Below, one piece after another: positions 25,323-35,145 of a stretch of DNA of 64,000 nt. How positions within the stretch are numbered: the stretch's first letter is position 1; every line of letters begins with the position of its first letter. The notes under the pieces were generated by a model. The model had not been told where the DNA came from and searched no databases. It was given only the letters and a program-made list of their open reading frames with translations. Source of the DNA: an uncultured Flavobacteriales bacterium. Its GTDB lineage: Bacteria; Bacteroidota; Bacteroidia; Flavobacteriales; Flavobacteriaceae. Position numbers and translations under genes: made by a program. The DNA is taken from contig CAJXRD010000002.1 in NCBI GenBank assembly GCA_913058295.1, positions 62,001-126,000 of the forward strand, written 5' to 3'.

Positions 25323-26429
25323 TTAGAAATAATAACTCAGTCCTAAATTGTATGCACTAGTATCCATCACAAAAGGATAATAAACAAGCTCACCAATACG
25401 GAAACTCAAGTCATTTTCATATTCTGTAATGTAACTGAGAGTTAAACCTAAATGTTTTCCATTTTTAAGTTTATATAAAAGGCCCACTTTTGGGATGAAA
25501 ATACTATTTTGATCTTTATCTTTAAAAGCAATAGTACCCATTTTCCCATCAAAATTATCTGAATTAAACCCATAACCAATACCTAAAAATGGTTGTAAGG
25601 TTCCTTTTTTATTAAACAAATATTCAAGTCCAACTGTAATACGATAGGTATTTACATTATAATTTAAGGGAGTAGATCCATTATTATATTGGTTATCCCC
25701 AGTAAAATTCATAGAAAAGTCGAAATCGAAATAAAGGTTGCCTTGTAAATTTCCTGTAAACCCAGGAGAAGCAGCCATACCAAGCCCAAGCCCATAACCA
25801 GTATTATTAGTTGATTCAAATCCATTTACTGATGTATTGGTAAACTGAGATTGAAATGCAACATAAAACCTATAGGTGTCTGTATTGTGAGTGTTCGCGT
25901 TTTTCATTTCATCCTCTGTTGGAGTATAATCACCATATGCACAAGCATTATATTCTGAAACGATTCCTTTTAATATGCGTTCATTTATTTCGTCAGATTT
26001 ATAAATAATATCTCTAATACTATTACAATCGTTAAAAAGAACCCCTAAAGTCCCTGGTATTTGTGCTTTATCTTCTTCAAGATTGACGATTTTACCGGTA
26101 CCATTTTCCATTAGGACTAAATAGTCAGAATTGTTTAAATCTGATAAAGATGCTTTACCGCTTTCTAAGGAATGGGCTAAATAGGTGTTGTTCTCAAATG
26201 TAATTTTTGAATAATTTCGGCCACTTATGCTTACTTGAGAAATGTTATTAAAGCTGAAGGTCTGAGTGTTTCCGTCTTTTTTTAAGTAGACTTTGTTTTC
26301 TGAATTATCAATAGATAAACGTCCTTCAATGGTTTGATTGTCATTGTCGGTAATGCTTCCAGATTTATAAAACTGTGCATTTACAGAAGTGCAAAGCAAT
26401 ACAAGGAAAATAAAATAAATATTTTTCAT
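25323..26429 (-). CDS. Secreted/outer-membrane beta-barrel-like protein of unknown function
   Basis: 368 aa with a clear signal peptide (MKNIYFIFLVLLCTSVNAQ, cleavage after Ala-Gln). The first third has short beta segments (GRLSIDNSENKVYLKK, FSFNNISQVSISGR) like surface lipoprotein-type domains. From about residue 185 alternating aromatic/glycine strands (GYGLGLGMAAS, LQPFLGIGYGF, LGLTLSYITEY) end in YNLGLSYYF, the closing strand of a small outer-membrane barrel. No specific family recognised. It is the last gene of a minus-strand series following the DUF4136 lipoprotein by 42 bases. Confidence 0.72.
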   Translation of the reverse strand: MKNIYFIFLVLLCTSVNAQFYKSGSITDNDNQTIEGRLSIDNSENKVYLKKDGNTQTFSFNNISQVSISGRNYSKITFENNTYLAHSLESGKASLSDLNNSDYLVLMENGTGKIVNLEEDKAQIPGTLGVLFNDCNSIRDIIYKSDEINERILKGIVSEYNACAYGDYTPTEDEMKNANTHNTDTYRFYVAFQSQFTNTSVNGFESTNNTGYGLGLGMAASPGFTGNLQGNLYFDFDFSMNFTGDNQYNNGSTPLNYNVNTYRITVGLEYLFNKKGTLQPFLGIGYGFNSDNFDGKMGTIAFKDKDQNSIFIPKVGLLYKLKNGKHLGLTLSYITEYENDLSFRIGELVYYPFVMDTSAYNLGLSYYF

Positions 26430-26471
26430 AAATGATTATATAATGAGGGTTAATATAGTATTAGAATTGGT

Positions 26472-27002
26472 TTATTTTGTTTCAGAACCAGGAGGATACT
26501 GTGCAAGAATCTTTGTCACTATATCCTTAATACGAGCTTCTTTTTTCTCTACTGAACTCATCACAAGATCGCCAACACCAATTCCTTGCCAAACAAGCTC
26601 ATTTTTATTTCGATCAATTAAATCAATAAATAAAGTTCCTTCTGGAGTAGAGGAAGCATATGTTCCACCTCCGTACCAGCCACCATATCTGTAGCCATAT
26701 CCGTAACCATAACTATTATAGACATCGATTCGTTCTCTTTCTTTGGTGAATATGCTAATTAACATATCTGGAGTTTCTGAAACGGTCATCCCTTTTAAGG
26801 TTAAGTTTGCTTCAATTTCTCGCATAATTCTCTTTTTATCCAGATCAGATATTTTTGCTTTATCTATGCCAGGTTTGTAAAAAGCAAAAGTTTTGTATTT
26901 AGAAAAATTGGTTTTAGAGTCATAATCTGAAACCACTCTTACTGTAGAACAAGAAGTAAATACAAATAGTAATAATAGAGGGATAAATTTTAAAGTCTTC
27001 AT
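26472..27002 (-). CDS. DUF4136-type lipoprotein
   Basis: 176 aa. The lipobox LFVFTSCS gives a lipidated cysteine at about residue 18. The core YDSKTNFSKYKTFAFYKPG, then DMLISIFTKER, then GTLFIDLIDRNKNELVWQGIG is the DUF4136 pattern. A short Tyr/Gly-rich stretch (YGYGYGYRYGGWYGGG, about residues 97-112) precedes the second half. Periplasmic or outer-membrane anchored; function unknown. It begins four bases after the urocanate hydratase stop on the same strand, so it is probably co-transcribed with hutU, which gives no obvious functional link. Confidence 0.85.
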   Translation of the reverse strand: MKTLKFIPLLLLFVFTSCSTVRVVSDYDSKTNFSKYKTFAFYKPGIDKAKISDLDKKRIMREIEANLTLKGMTVSETPDMLISIFTKERERIDVYNSYGYGYGYRYGGWYGGGTYASSTPEGTLFIDLIDRNKNELVWQGIGVGDLVMSSVEKKEARIKDIVTKILAQYPPGSETK

Positions 27003-27006
27003 AAGA

Positions 27007-28998
27007 TTACATTTTATTTATTAATTCATCATCAACAAAATTTGGAAGTGTAACCTGCAACATAGGATTCTTTTTCATAGCCCTTTTTATGGCAAATACC
27101 GCTTCGTTATTTCTAGCCCAACTACGTCTTGCAATACCATTATTTACATCCCAGTAAAGCATGGATTCTAAACGTCGTTGTGCGTCCTTACTGCCATCAA
27201 GAACCATACCAAAGCCTCCATTCACTACTTCTCCCCAGCCAACGCCACCGCCGTTATGTATGCTTACCCAGGTTGCTCCTCTAAAGCTATCACCTATTAC
27301 ATTTTGGATTGCCATGTCTGCTGTAAACTGACTCCCATCATAGATATTAGAGGTTTCTCTATAGGGTGAATCGGTACCAGATACATCATGATGATCTCTG
27401 CCTAAAACGACCAATCCAATTTTTTCTTCTGAAATTGCTTTGTTGAATGCAGCTGCAATCTTCATTCTTCCTTCGGCATCTGCATAAAGAATTCTTGCCT
27501 GTGAACCAACCACTAATTTGTTTTCTTGTGCACCTTTAATCCATTGAATATTGTCTTGCATTTGCTGTTGTATTTCAGAAGGAGATGTTTTTATCATTTC
27601 CTCTAAAACCTCACAGGCAATACGATCTGTCTTTTTTAAATCTTCAGGATCTCCAGTAGCACAAACCCAACGGAAAGGGCCAAAGCCATAATCGAAACAC
27701 ATTGGTCCCATTATGTCTTGCACATAACTTGGATATCTAAAATCTCTTAAAGGATTTACTTTGTCTAATACATCTGCTCCAGCACGAGAGGCTTCTAATA
27801 GAAAAGCATTCCCGTAATCAAAGAAGTAAGTTCCCTTTGCGGTATGTTTATTTATTGCATCTGCTTGGCGACATAAACTTTTTTGAACTTCGGCTTTAAA
27901 AGCATCTGGATTGTTTGCCATCATTTCGTTGGATTCTTCTAAAGTAAGTCCAACCGGATAATATCCACCTGCCCAAGGGTTATGAAGGGAGGTTTGATCA
28001 CTTCCTAAGTCGATATAAATATTTTCTTCATCAAATTTTTCCCAAACTTCCACTACATTTCCATCATAAGCAATAGATACCGTTTCTTTATTAGAAACTG
28101 CATCTCTAACACGAGAAGCCAACAGGTCTAAATCTGAAATCACTTCGTCTACCCAACCTTGAGAACGTCTAGTTTCGGTAACTTTTTTATTTACTTCAGC
28201 ACAAACCGTTACACAACCAGCGATATTTCCAGCTTTAGGTTGTGCGCCACTCATACCACCTAATCCCGAAGTTAAAAATAGACCTCCTTTGGTATCTTTT
28301 TTAATTTTCCGGAAACCATTTAATAAGGTAATCGTAGTTCCATGAACAATTCCTTGTGGCCCTATATACATATAACTTCCTGCAGTCATTTGTCCATATT
28401 GTGTAACCCCTAAAGCATTAAATTTTTCCCAATCGTCTTGTTTGGAATAATTAGGAATCATCATCCCATTGGTTACTACAACTCGTGGAGCATCTTTATG
28501 TGAAGGAAATAAACCTTGTGGGTGACCAGAATACATCACTAAGGTTTGCTCTTCGGTCATTTGTGATAAATACTGCATCGTTAAAAGATACTGTGCCCAG
28601 TTCTGAAAAACAGCTCCATTTCCACCATAGGTTATAAGTTCATGAGGATGTTGTGCAACCGCATAATCCAAATTATTCTGAATCATTAACATGATCGCTT
28701 TTGCTTGTTCACATTCCCCAGGATATTCTGAAATAGGGCGTGCGTACATTTTGTATTCTGGGCGCAATTGATACATATAAATTCGCCCATACCTTTCTAA
28801 TTCATTTTGAAACTCGGGTAGGAGAGTGGCATGATGTTTTGAGTCGAAGTATCGAAGTGCATTGCGAAGTGCTAATTTTTTTTCGTCAGAAGTTAATATG
28901 TCTTTACGCTTAGGTGCGTGATTTATAGATGGATCAAAATCCTTAGCTAAAGGAAGGTTCGATGGAATTCCTTGTTTTATCTCTTCTTTGAAAGTCAT
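27007..28998 (-). CDS. hutU: Urocanate hydratase
   Basis: Converts urocanate to imidazolone propionate in histidine degradation, with tightly bound NAD+ as the electrophile. 663 aa, in the range of the longer urocanases. Recognisable segments are YGGNGAVFQNWAQYLLTMQY, MYSGHPQGLFPSH, GGLFLTSGLGGMSGAQPKA (NAD-binding glycine region), FDYGFGPFRWVCATGDP and near the C-terminus WVSIHNGGGVGWGEV. The remaining hut genes are not in the window, so the pathway is scattered or incomplete. Upstream lies repeat copy 8 and a second short repeat (29011-29035). Confidence 0.95.
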   Translation of the reverse strand: MTFKEEIKQGIPSNLPLAKDFDPSINHAPKRKDILTSDEKKLALRNALRYFDSKHHATLLPEFQNELERYGRIYMYQLRPEYKMYARPISEYPGECEQAKAIMLMIQNNLDYAVAQHPHELITYGGNGAVFQNWAQYLLTMQYLSQMTEEQTLVMYSGHPQGLFPSHKDAPRVVVTNGMMIPNYSKQDDWEKFNALGVTQYGQMTAGSYMYIGPQGIVHGTTITLLNGFRKIKKDTKGGLFLTSGLGGMSGAQPKAGNIAGCVTVCAEVNKKVTETRRSQGWVDEVISDLDLLASRVRDAVSNKETVSIAYDGNVVEVWEKFDEENIYIDLGSDQTSLHNPWAGGYYPVGLTLEESNEMMANNPDAFKAEVQKSLCRQADAINKHTAKGTYFFDYGNAFLLEASRAGADVLDKVNPLRDFRYPSYVQDIMGPMCFDYGFGPFRWVCATGDPEDLKKTDRIACEVLEEMIKTSPSEIQQQMQDNIQWIKGAQENKLVVGSQARILYADAEGRMKIAAAFNKAISEEKIGLVVLGRDHHDVSGTDSPYRETSNIYDGSQFTADMAIQNVIGDSFRGATWVSIHNGGGVGWGEVVNGGFGMVLDGSKDAQRRLESMLYWDVNNGIARRSWARNNEAVFAIKRAMKKNPMLQVTLPNFVDDELINKM

Positions 28999-29010
28999 AT
29001 TTTTTTATTT

Positions 29011-29035
29011 CTCGCGAAGACGCAAAGGCGCTAAG
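29011..29035. repeat. CGCGAAGACGCAAAGGCGC repeat
   Basis: CTCGCGAAGACGCAAAGGCG followed by CTAAG is a short GC-rich tract unlike its AT-rich surroundings. From memory, very similar GCAAAGNCGC tracts are scattered in many Bacteroidota genomes; only one copy is visible here. Confidence 0.45.
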
Positions 29036-29048
29036 CTGTTTTTATGTT

Positions 29049-29122
29049 GTCATTTCGAGGACTTTAAGGACGTGGCAATCTCTTGTTGAGATTCTTCAGT
29101 CGTTGCTCTTCTTCTGAATGAC
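29049..29122. repeat. Palindromic GTCATT repeat, copy 8
   Basis: Ends are inverted (GTCATT at the left, AATGAC at the right), as in copy 2, and it carries GAGGACTTTAAGGACGTGGC and a hairpin around AATCTCTTGTTGAGATT. Its right half encodes the last residues (VIQKKSND) and supplies the stop codon of the minus-strand DUF5522 gene. Confidence 0.78.
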
Positions 29123-29290
29123 ATTCTGTTTATTCGTTTTAATATCAAATCCATAGGGGCAATGCCTACAATTACTCTCACAACAATAACCCCTTTTTAA
29201 TAGATATTGTTCTGTAAAGCATCTATAACCTTCAGGAGTGAGGTAAAAATCTCCATCTTCTAAAGGAATATGTTTTTTAATGTAGGTCAT
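29096..29290 (-). CDS. DUF5522-type cysteine-rich mini-protein
   Basis: 64 aa. DGDFYLTPEGYRCFTEQYLL followed by KRGYCCESNCRHCPYGF gives a CC-N3-C-N2-C cluster that should bind a metal. This is the pattern of short DUF5522 proteins, whose role is unknown. The last eight or nine residues (NVIQKKSND) are encoded by palindromic repeat copy 8, which appears to have replaced the original C-terminus; the cysteine cluster itself is untouched. Confidence 0.8.
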   Translation of the reverse strand: MTYIKKHIPLEDGDFYLTPEGYRCFTEQYLLKRGYCCESNCRHCPYGFDIKTNKQNVIQKKSND

Positions 29291-29430
29291 TTTACAAAAG
29301 TAACAATTTCTTAAATTGTTTAAAGAATTGTTTTTGTGAATTGAGGGTAAATAGTAATTTATAAAATTGAATAGATTATATAGTGATTTTTTAGAAGGAG
29401 TAATTTAAAAAGTTTAGATATATAAATAAA

Positions 29431-29464
29431 AAACCCGCCATCATATTATAATGATGGCGGGTTT
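29431..29464 (-). terminator. Intrinsic terminator of the secreted-protein operon
   Basis: A 14-pair perfect stem AAACCCGCCATCAT / ATGATGGCGGGTTT with a six-base loop, followed on the minus strand by TTTATTTATA. It lies 21 bases after the stop of the 1363-aa gene. Confidence 0.88.
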
Positions 29465-29485
29465 AAAAATTGTACAATATTTTAT

Positions 29486-32400
29486 TTACTTTTTCACTAC
29501 TTTTTTAGTAATTGATCCACTTTCTGTATAAATTTTAATAAAGTATAAAGCCGATTTTAAATTACTAAGATCTACTTGATAATTGTTATTTGTATTAAAA
29601 TCGATACTATTTATTTTCCTTCCTCTCAAATCATATACATCAACTGTTTTAATCTCTGTTAATGGAGATACTATGTTTAGTATGTTTTGTGTTGGGTTAG
29701 GATAAACAGAAATGGCATTCAATTCTAAATCTTCCATATCTAAAACTGGTTCGCTCTCAAACACAATTGCAAATCTATTGGTTTGATGCCCTTCATTAGA
29801 AGTAAAACTATAATCGGTTTCCGATAAATTAGTAAGGGTATTTAAAAGATTGTCTTTTAAATAAACGGTAGCATTACTAATTAAGTCTCCTTCTATAGAA
29901 TTTATTGAGATTTTATAGATTTGATTTTCCTCTACGTGAGTAGTAAAGCCTAATGGAACGACATGACTGTCATTAAAAGCAGATCTACCTTGAATACCCA
30001 ATTCTCTATCACTATTTAAAGAATACAAAGAAATTGGAGTAGCCATTCGTTTGCTATCGTAATTCTGGTCAAAACCATCTGTTGCCAATTCGGTAAAACC
30101 TATTAAGGTTTGTCCTTTTAGTCCATAAGTGTCGTTTGCAACTTTTAAATACAATCTATCGATTGCTGTTGCATTATTTCTATAACCATCATTACCATCT
30201 TTAGATCGCATAGAATTGTTAAACGTAATAATTCCTGCAGTTCCTGCATCAAATGCTTTTATCGCAAAACCTTGACCCGATGGCAATAGATTGCTTGGCA
30301 TTAATGTGCCACCAGGTGCGTTTACTGCAGCCATTCCTCCTGTTTTATTTCGATAGGATATATCTCCCATATCATAATTTACAGAAGAATAACCTGGGTA
30401 ATCTTCATCTCCCAAAGCTGTTTCATGCTCCCAAAAATATAGGGTCCCTCCTGCGTTGTCATTGAATTCTAAGAAATCATCTATACGTATGGCAGAAGCA
30501 TAGGGGTTAGCTAAAACATTGAGGCTCGCGTTCTTATTTGCATCATCATCCAGCCCTGGCGTATTGTATATAGCTGTATAGTTAAAAACACCATTATTAA
30601 GGGTTCCTGTAGTATAGGTGGTTGTAAAATCCCCTCCTGCAGCAGATGGTCTTACCAAATAGCCTTCTCCAGGTGTTAATATGTCATTATCGGCCTGTGT
30701 AATCCAATTATCACCATTATCGTCTGCAAAATTTACAGCGCCGATATCATAAGCAGCAACCTCTTCATTTGGACTAAATAAATTAGTGTTATGGTATTTT
30801 ACTAAGGTGCTTGTACCATACTCAACTCCTCTTGTAGCTTCAGTCATGGGGCTCCCTAAAATTGAAAAATCTAGAGGATCATCGAATGAGGTAGTCTTTA
30901 TTACTTGTATGGTACCGTTGTTGGTTACTATGGCATCATCATATTCTTGTACCAAACTACCTTCGTGCTCGATGATTAAACTACCATTAACTACAATATC
31001 ATTAGTTATATCCATATAGTCTCCAGCAGCAATAGTTACCGTTATTCCATTGTCTATTGAAACACTACAAGCATCTAGGTTTCCATTTGTGGTTGTATTA
31101 TAATTTGAACTAATAATGGCTTTCATGCTATTGTTTGGGGTACCATTGTTCCAAGTTCCACCAATAAATTCTGTTGTGGCACCATTTATACAAGGGTCTA
31201 CACAAGCAGAAAGACCTAAAGCATTAATAGCCTCTTGCCATGCATATGCCATTAGATTATAACCATCAGCATCTGGATGATTGATACCATTAGAAAACAA
31301 AGATGTGTCTATAGACGTTAGATCACCAGGGTCTGTAAGAAATGGCGCATATAAATCTACTGTAGTTACGTTTTTCCCTTGTCCTTGGTATAATGGAACT
31401 AGAGTGTTTTTAATATAATTGTTGTAATTGACTATCCCTGTTTGATAAGAAATTTTAGGCATAATTTGAGCAACTATGACATGTATGTCTGGTTTATTTG
31501 TAGTAATATAACTAACTAAAGTGTTTAAGCCTGATTGGTCTTGAGAGTTAGTACCTATTTTTAATAAAATAATTTCAGGTTCTTCTGCCGCAAGCCATGT
31601 TGCAATATTTGCATTTAAATAGCTAGCTGTTTGCCCACCATAGCCATGATGATTGTCTTGCGAAATGGCTCTTAAATCGGGATCTGGCATATTGGTTCCT
31701 CCATTAGTAGGATCACCTGGAAATGGACTAGCCCATGGTTCTGTAGAGCTTCCCATGTATTCTACTTCAATACCAGAATCCACAAGTAATGTATATAAAT
31801 CACTTCTATAACCAAAATTAAATTGGTGACTCCAAGTTGGGTTATCTGTGTACCCTGCAGTAATTGAATCTCCCATAGGCATAATATTTAACACACAGGT
31901 CACTGCAGGAGTAGCAACTCCAAAAATATCTAATTCTCTCCATACAAAACCACCTCCATTAACTGCATTTGCAGTTATTCTAATGTTTTGTATTCCTGAA
32001 GCTAGAACTGCACTACCATCTCCAACAACCACTTTTGTAGTTCCTGCATCTGTTAATGGCTGGCAATCTCTAGTATGAAGGGTTGTATAGGATCCTCCGA
32101 CAGGCTGCACTTCAATCGTCCAATTTTGGTCTCCATATCCAGATTCAAACCAATCTGCAATAGATACAATTAAATTAAGATCATATCCTGTTCCATTATC
32201 CCCTGTACCTAAATTGTATGTTGCGGTAGCACCTACCGTAGTATAAGCACCTTCTACTGCATTTCCAGCTGCTGCAAAATCATCTCCATGTACACCGTCT
32301 GTTAATTGTGAAACTGTAGCACCGTCATCCGTATTCCAACCTGTTATATTAGTAGGTGTAATGCCTGTTAATAAATCACTATTGCTAACATCCCCTTGAT

Positions 32401-33577
32401 AGGTTAAGGGAGTAAGCGAAAAGTCACAATTAGCTGCCGTAGCCACCCCAAAAACATCTAATTCTCTCCATACAAATGCACCTCCATTATCGCCTCCATT
32501 TACCTCGTTTGCTGTTATTCTAATTTTTTGAATTCCTGAAGCTAGTACTGTACTACCATCGCCTTTAATTATTTTTGTTGTTCCTGCGTCTGTTAATGGC
32601 TGACAATCTCCAGTGTCAAGTGTAGTATAGGAGCCTCCAATAGGCTGTACTTCTATCGTCCAATTTTGGTTACCAAATCCTACACTCTCCCAATCTGCAA
32701 TCGAAACAATAGAGTTTAGATCATATCCAGTACCATTAGGACCTAGTCCTAAATCGTAGGTTGCGGTAGCCCCTACAGTAGTCCAAGCACCTTCTACAGG
32801 CAACCCTGCCGCTCCATGAACACCATCTGTTAATTGTGCAACTGTGGCATCATTTCCTGTATTCCAACCCGATGAAATAGAAGGTGTAATACCATGTAAT
32901 AAATCACTAGTACTAACATCTCCTTGATAAGTTAATTGAGTAAATGAAGATTCACAATTAGCAGGCGTATCCACACCAAAAACATCTAACTCTCTCCATA
33001 CAAACCTTCCTGAAAAAAGACCTCCATTTATTGAGTTTGCAGTTATTCTAATCTTTTCGATTCCTGTAGTAAGTTTACCATTGCTACTTTCTAAAATTAC
33101 TTTTGTAGCTCCGTGACCATCTGGAAGTCCAAGAGCATCTATTGGCTCATAAAGAACGGTATAAAGCGGAGTGTAAGAACCTCCAACTGGCTGAACTTCA
33201 ATCGTCCATCCTTGGTTTCCATATCCTGCACTATTCCAAGCTGCAATAGATACAATAGAAGTTAGATCATAACCTGTGCCATTAGCTCCTGTACCTAAAT
33301 CATATTCTGCGGTAGCATTAGGACTGGTCCAAGAACCTTGTATGCCACTACTTGCAGTACCACCATGTATACCGTCTGTTAATAGTCCAATAGCAGTATT
33401 CCAAGTACCTGTTGTAGAAGCTGTAATTCCTGTTAATAAATCACTATTACTTTGATGACCATCATATACTAATTCTGTTTCAGAAGAATCCTCAGTTATC
33501 GTATCCACTTGTGCATGAATAGACACATAAGACATTCCTAAAAGTAATATTGTTAATATGTAAAGCTTGTTTTTCAT
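29486..33577 (-). CDS. Giant secreted SGNH hydrolase with three repeated domains and T9SS sorting signal
   Basis: 1363 aa. A signal peptide (MKNKLYILTILLLGMSYVSI...A) is followed by three ~165-residue repeats (about residues 34-198, 213-376, 389-553), each with [18 protein letters not shown] and WRELDVFGV; the layout suggests a discoidin-like carbohydrate-binding fold, not proven. An SGNH/GDSL hydrolase follows (GDSI about 569, GTNS about 676, NHPDADG about 767). A beta-rich region then leads to a C-terminal T9SS type A domain (VYPNPTQNILNI...GLYFIKI-like, ending KKVVKK). Probably secreted and attached to the cell surface, acting as a carbohydrate esterase or lipase. Last gene of the operon from 37779. 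Confidence 0.85.
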   Translation of the reverse strand: MKNKLYILTILLLGMSYVSIHAQVDTITEDSSETELVYDGHQSNSDLLTGITASTTGTWNTAIGLLTDGIHGGTASSGIQGSWTSPNATAEYDLGTGANGTGYDLTSIVSIAAWNSAGYGNQGWTIEVQPVGGSYTPLYTVLYEPIDALGLPDGHGATKVILESSNGKLTTGIEKIRITANSINGGLFSGRFVWRELDVFGVDTPANCESSFTQLTYQGDVSTSDLLHGITPSISSGWNTGNDATVAQLTDGVHGAAGLPVEGAWTTVGATATYDLGLGPNGTGYDLNSIVSIADWESVGFGNQNWTIEVQPIGGSYTTLDTGDCQPLTDAGTTKIIKGDGSTVLASGIQKIRITANEVNGGDNGGAFVWRELDVFGVATAANCDFSLTPLTYQGDVSNSDLLTGITPTNITGWNTDDGATVSQLTDGVHGDDFAAAGNAVEGAYTTVGATATYNLGTGDNGTGYDLNLIVSIADWFESGYGDQNWTIEVQPVGGSYTTLHTRDCQPLTDAGTTKVVVGDGSAVLASGIQNIRITANAVNGGGFVWRELDIFGVATPAVTCVLNIMPMGDSITAGYTDNPTWSHQFNFGYRSDLYTLLVDSGIEVEYMGSSTEPWASPFPGDPTNGGTNMPDPDLRAISQDNHHGYGGQTASYLNANIATWLAAEEPEIILLKIGTNSQDQSGLNTLVSYITTNKPDIHVIVAQIMPKISYQTGIVNYNNYIKNTLVPLYQGQGKNVTTVDLYAPFLTDPGDLTSIDTSLFSNGINHPDADGYNLMAYAWQEAINALGLSACVDPCINGATTEFIGGTWNNGTPNNSMKAIISSNYNTTTNGNLDACSVSIDNGITVTIAAGDYMDITNDIVVNGSLIIEHEGSLVQEYDDAIVTNNGTIQVIKTTSFDDPLDFSILGSPMTEATRGVEYGTSTLVKYHNTNLFSPNEEVAAYDIGAVNFADDNGDNWITQADNDILTPGEGYLVRPSAAGGDFTTTYTTGTLNNGVFNYTAIYNTPGLDDDANKNASLNVLANPYASAIRIDDFLEFNDNAGGTLYFWEHETALGDEDYPGYSSVNYDMGDISYRNKTGGMAAVNAPGGTLMPSNLLPSGQGFAIKAFDAGTAGIITFNNSMRSKDGNDGYRNNATAIDRLYLKVANDTYGLKGQTLIGFTELATDGFDQNYDSKRMATPISLYSLNSDRELGIQGRSAFNDSHVVPLGFTTHVEENQIYKISINSIEGDLISNATVYLKDNLLNTLTNLSETDYSFTSNEGHQTNRFAIVFESEPVLDMEDLELNAISVYPNPTQNILNIVSPLTEIKTVDVYDLRGRKINSIDFNTNNNYQVDLSNLKSALYFIKIYTESGSITKKVVKK
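31919..33476. repeat. Three tandem copies of a ~165-codon domain repeat
   Basis: Approximate units 31919-32410, 32448-32938 and 32976-33475 share long near-identical stretches (for example the ends ATCTAATTCTCTCCATACAA and AATAAATCACTA). Two more copies are in the 877-aa gene at 36167-36675 and 36713-37227. Similarity at DNA level indicates recent duplication or ongoing gene conversion. Confidence 0.85.
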
Positions 33578-33708
33578 AATTCGGGGGTTAATTTTTTTGA
33601 TTTTAGGAATTGGGTAATCGTTTTTTTGAAGCCACTTATTGTTAATTAATTAGTCACCTAGTTTTCTGTGTGAGTGTGTGTGATTTTAGAAATTGAAAGC
33701 ATCCAATT

Positions 33709-34407
33709 CTATAAATAAATAGCTGTTATATCTATTCTATCACTATCGTTAAAAATACCACTAAAAGCAGCATCAGATTCTAGCCCTCCACCATAAACAG
33801 CACCTTTCATATGGATGCTATGATCACCTGCCTCTAGGGTTACTAAAATAGATTGTGAATTATATACATTACCGGTTGCGGTATCGCAGGTATAATTAGA
33901 ATAGGTACAACTTGAAGTTCCATAGGTAGTGCCAGTATTTTCTGTAGTGCCATCGCCTAGATAAAAATAGTTTTGTGCTACTTTAACACGGCCATCATTT
34001 ATATTACTTGTACCATCATAGCTTTTAAATTCAACAGCTATATAATAGCTTATCACCACCAGTGCTCTCTTTTCAAGTGTAAAGTTTTTTTGATACAATG
34101 CATCGTTATCTAATCCCGAAAAGCTCGAAGTTTGAATACTTATAGGACTGGAAATATTACTGTCTGAACTTACCAAGCCAGATTGAGGATTTAAACGCAA
34201 GGTCCCAGTATTGTCCACCAAAACATTGTATAAATTATCCCCTCCTAAGTTATCACTCTCATTGGTGGCATTTAACCCATCAATACGAATTTCACTGTCT
34301 GTTCCTGAAACATGTAAATCTTCTTGGGGTGTTTTCGTACCAAGTCCTACTTGTGCGTAAGCACTCGTGCTAAAACAAATAATTGCTAGTATATAAAATT
34401 TATTCAT
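33709..34407 (-). CDS. Secreted VGLGTKTP-type protein, paralogue 1
   Basis: 232 aa with signal peptide MNKFYILAIICFSTSAYAQ and directly after it VGLGTKTPQEDLHV, a variant of the VGIGTTTP motif that opens many Bacteroidota surface proteins, some of which carry tail-fibre-like domains. The remainder has a beta-sandwich look (ALVVISYYIAVEFKSYDG, SILVTLEAGDHSIHMKGAVYGGG) and ends RIDITAIYL. Shares obvious identity with the 234-aa neighbour at 34419, so the two arose by tandem duplication. Function unknown. Twelve bases separate the two genes. Confidence 0.78.
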   Translation of the reverse strand: MNKFYILAIICFSTSAYAQVGLGTKTPQEDLHVSGTDSEIRIDGLNATNESDNLGGDNLYNVLVDNTGTLRLNPQSGLVSSDSNISSPISIQTSSFSGLDNDALYQKNFTLEKRALVVISYYIAVEFKSYDGTSNINDGRVKVAQNYFYLGDGTTENTGTTYGTSSCTYSNYTCDTATGNVYNSQSILVTLEAGDHSIHMKGAVYGGGLESDAAFSGIFNDSDRIDITAIYL

Positions 34408-34418
34408 CTCTTTTAATT

Positions 34419-35123
34419 TTATAAATAAATTACTGAAATATCTAAACGATCACCATTACCAAATATCCCACTAAATGCAGCTTCGGTAGTTAGTCCTCCT
34501 CCAAAAACGGCTCCTTGCATGTGTACACTATAATCCCCAGGTTCTAATGAAATGATTTCTGAGTGGGAGTTATATACAGAATCGTCAGCTGCATCATCTA
34601 TATAATTAGAATACACAATACTTGTCATTCCATAGGCTTTGCTAGTATCTGCAGTGCTGCCATTTCCTATATAAAAATAGTTATGTGCTATTTTTGCCCT
34701 ACCGTCTTTTAATTTGGTCGAACCGTCATAACTCTTAAATTCTATCGCAACATTATAGGTTATAACAACCAAAGCTCTTTGCGAAAGTGTAAAGTTTTCT
34801 TGGTATAACTCACCTGAATTTAATCCTGCTAAAGCAGTTGATTGTACAGTAACAGTGCTTGGTAGCTTTGATTCAGAACTTAATAAGCCCGATTGAAGCC
34901 CTAAAGATAAATTACCGTTAGTATCTACCATCATGTTATAATTGTTAACACCTCCAAGATTATTAGCATTATTTGCATTGTTTAGGCCCTCTATTCTTAT
35001 ATTACTATCTGAGCCAGCAATATGCAATGCCTCTTGAGGATCTGCTGTATTAATCCCTACCTGTCCAAATACATTTGTTAGACAAGCAAAACTAAAAACG
35101 ATGAATACTTTTATATTTTTCAT
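34419..35123 (-). CDS. Secreted VGINTADP-type protein, paralogue 2
   Basis: 234 aa with signal peptide MKNIKVFIVFSFACLTNVFGQ and the motif VGINTADPQEALHIAGSDSN. Close paralogue of the next gene: both share IRI(E/D)GLN, NLGG.N.YN..VD..G.L.L, RALVVI.Y..A.EFKSYDG and DHS/DYSVHM.GAV.GGGL. Follows the 877-aa gene after 22 bases. Probably structural components or ligands of the giant secreted proteins in the same operon (inference from context). Confidence 0.78.
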   Translation of the reverse strand: MKNIKVFIVFSFACLTNVFGQVGINTADPQEALHIAGSDSNIRIEGLNNANNANNLGGVNNYNMMVDTNGNLSLGLQSGLLSSESKLPSTVTVQSTALAGLNSGELYQENFTLSQRALVVITYNVAIEFKSYDGSTKLKDGRAKIAHNYFYIGNGSTADTSKAYGMTSIVYSNYIDDAADDSVYNSHSEIISLEPGDYSVHMQGAVFGGGLTTEAAFSGIFGNGDRLDISVIYL

Positions 35124-35145
35124 AATTATTTAAATTAATTATCAT

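Noticed and set aside
29486-33577. Tandem repeats as a CRISPR array or tandem repeat locus
   Set aside because: Units are about 500 bases long and are protein-coding domains within one frame; there are no short repeats with unique spacers.
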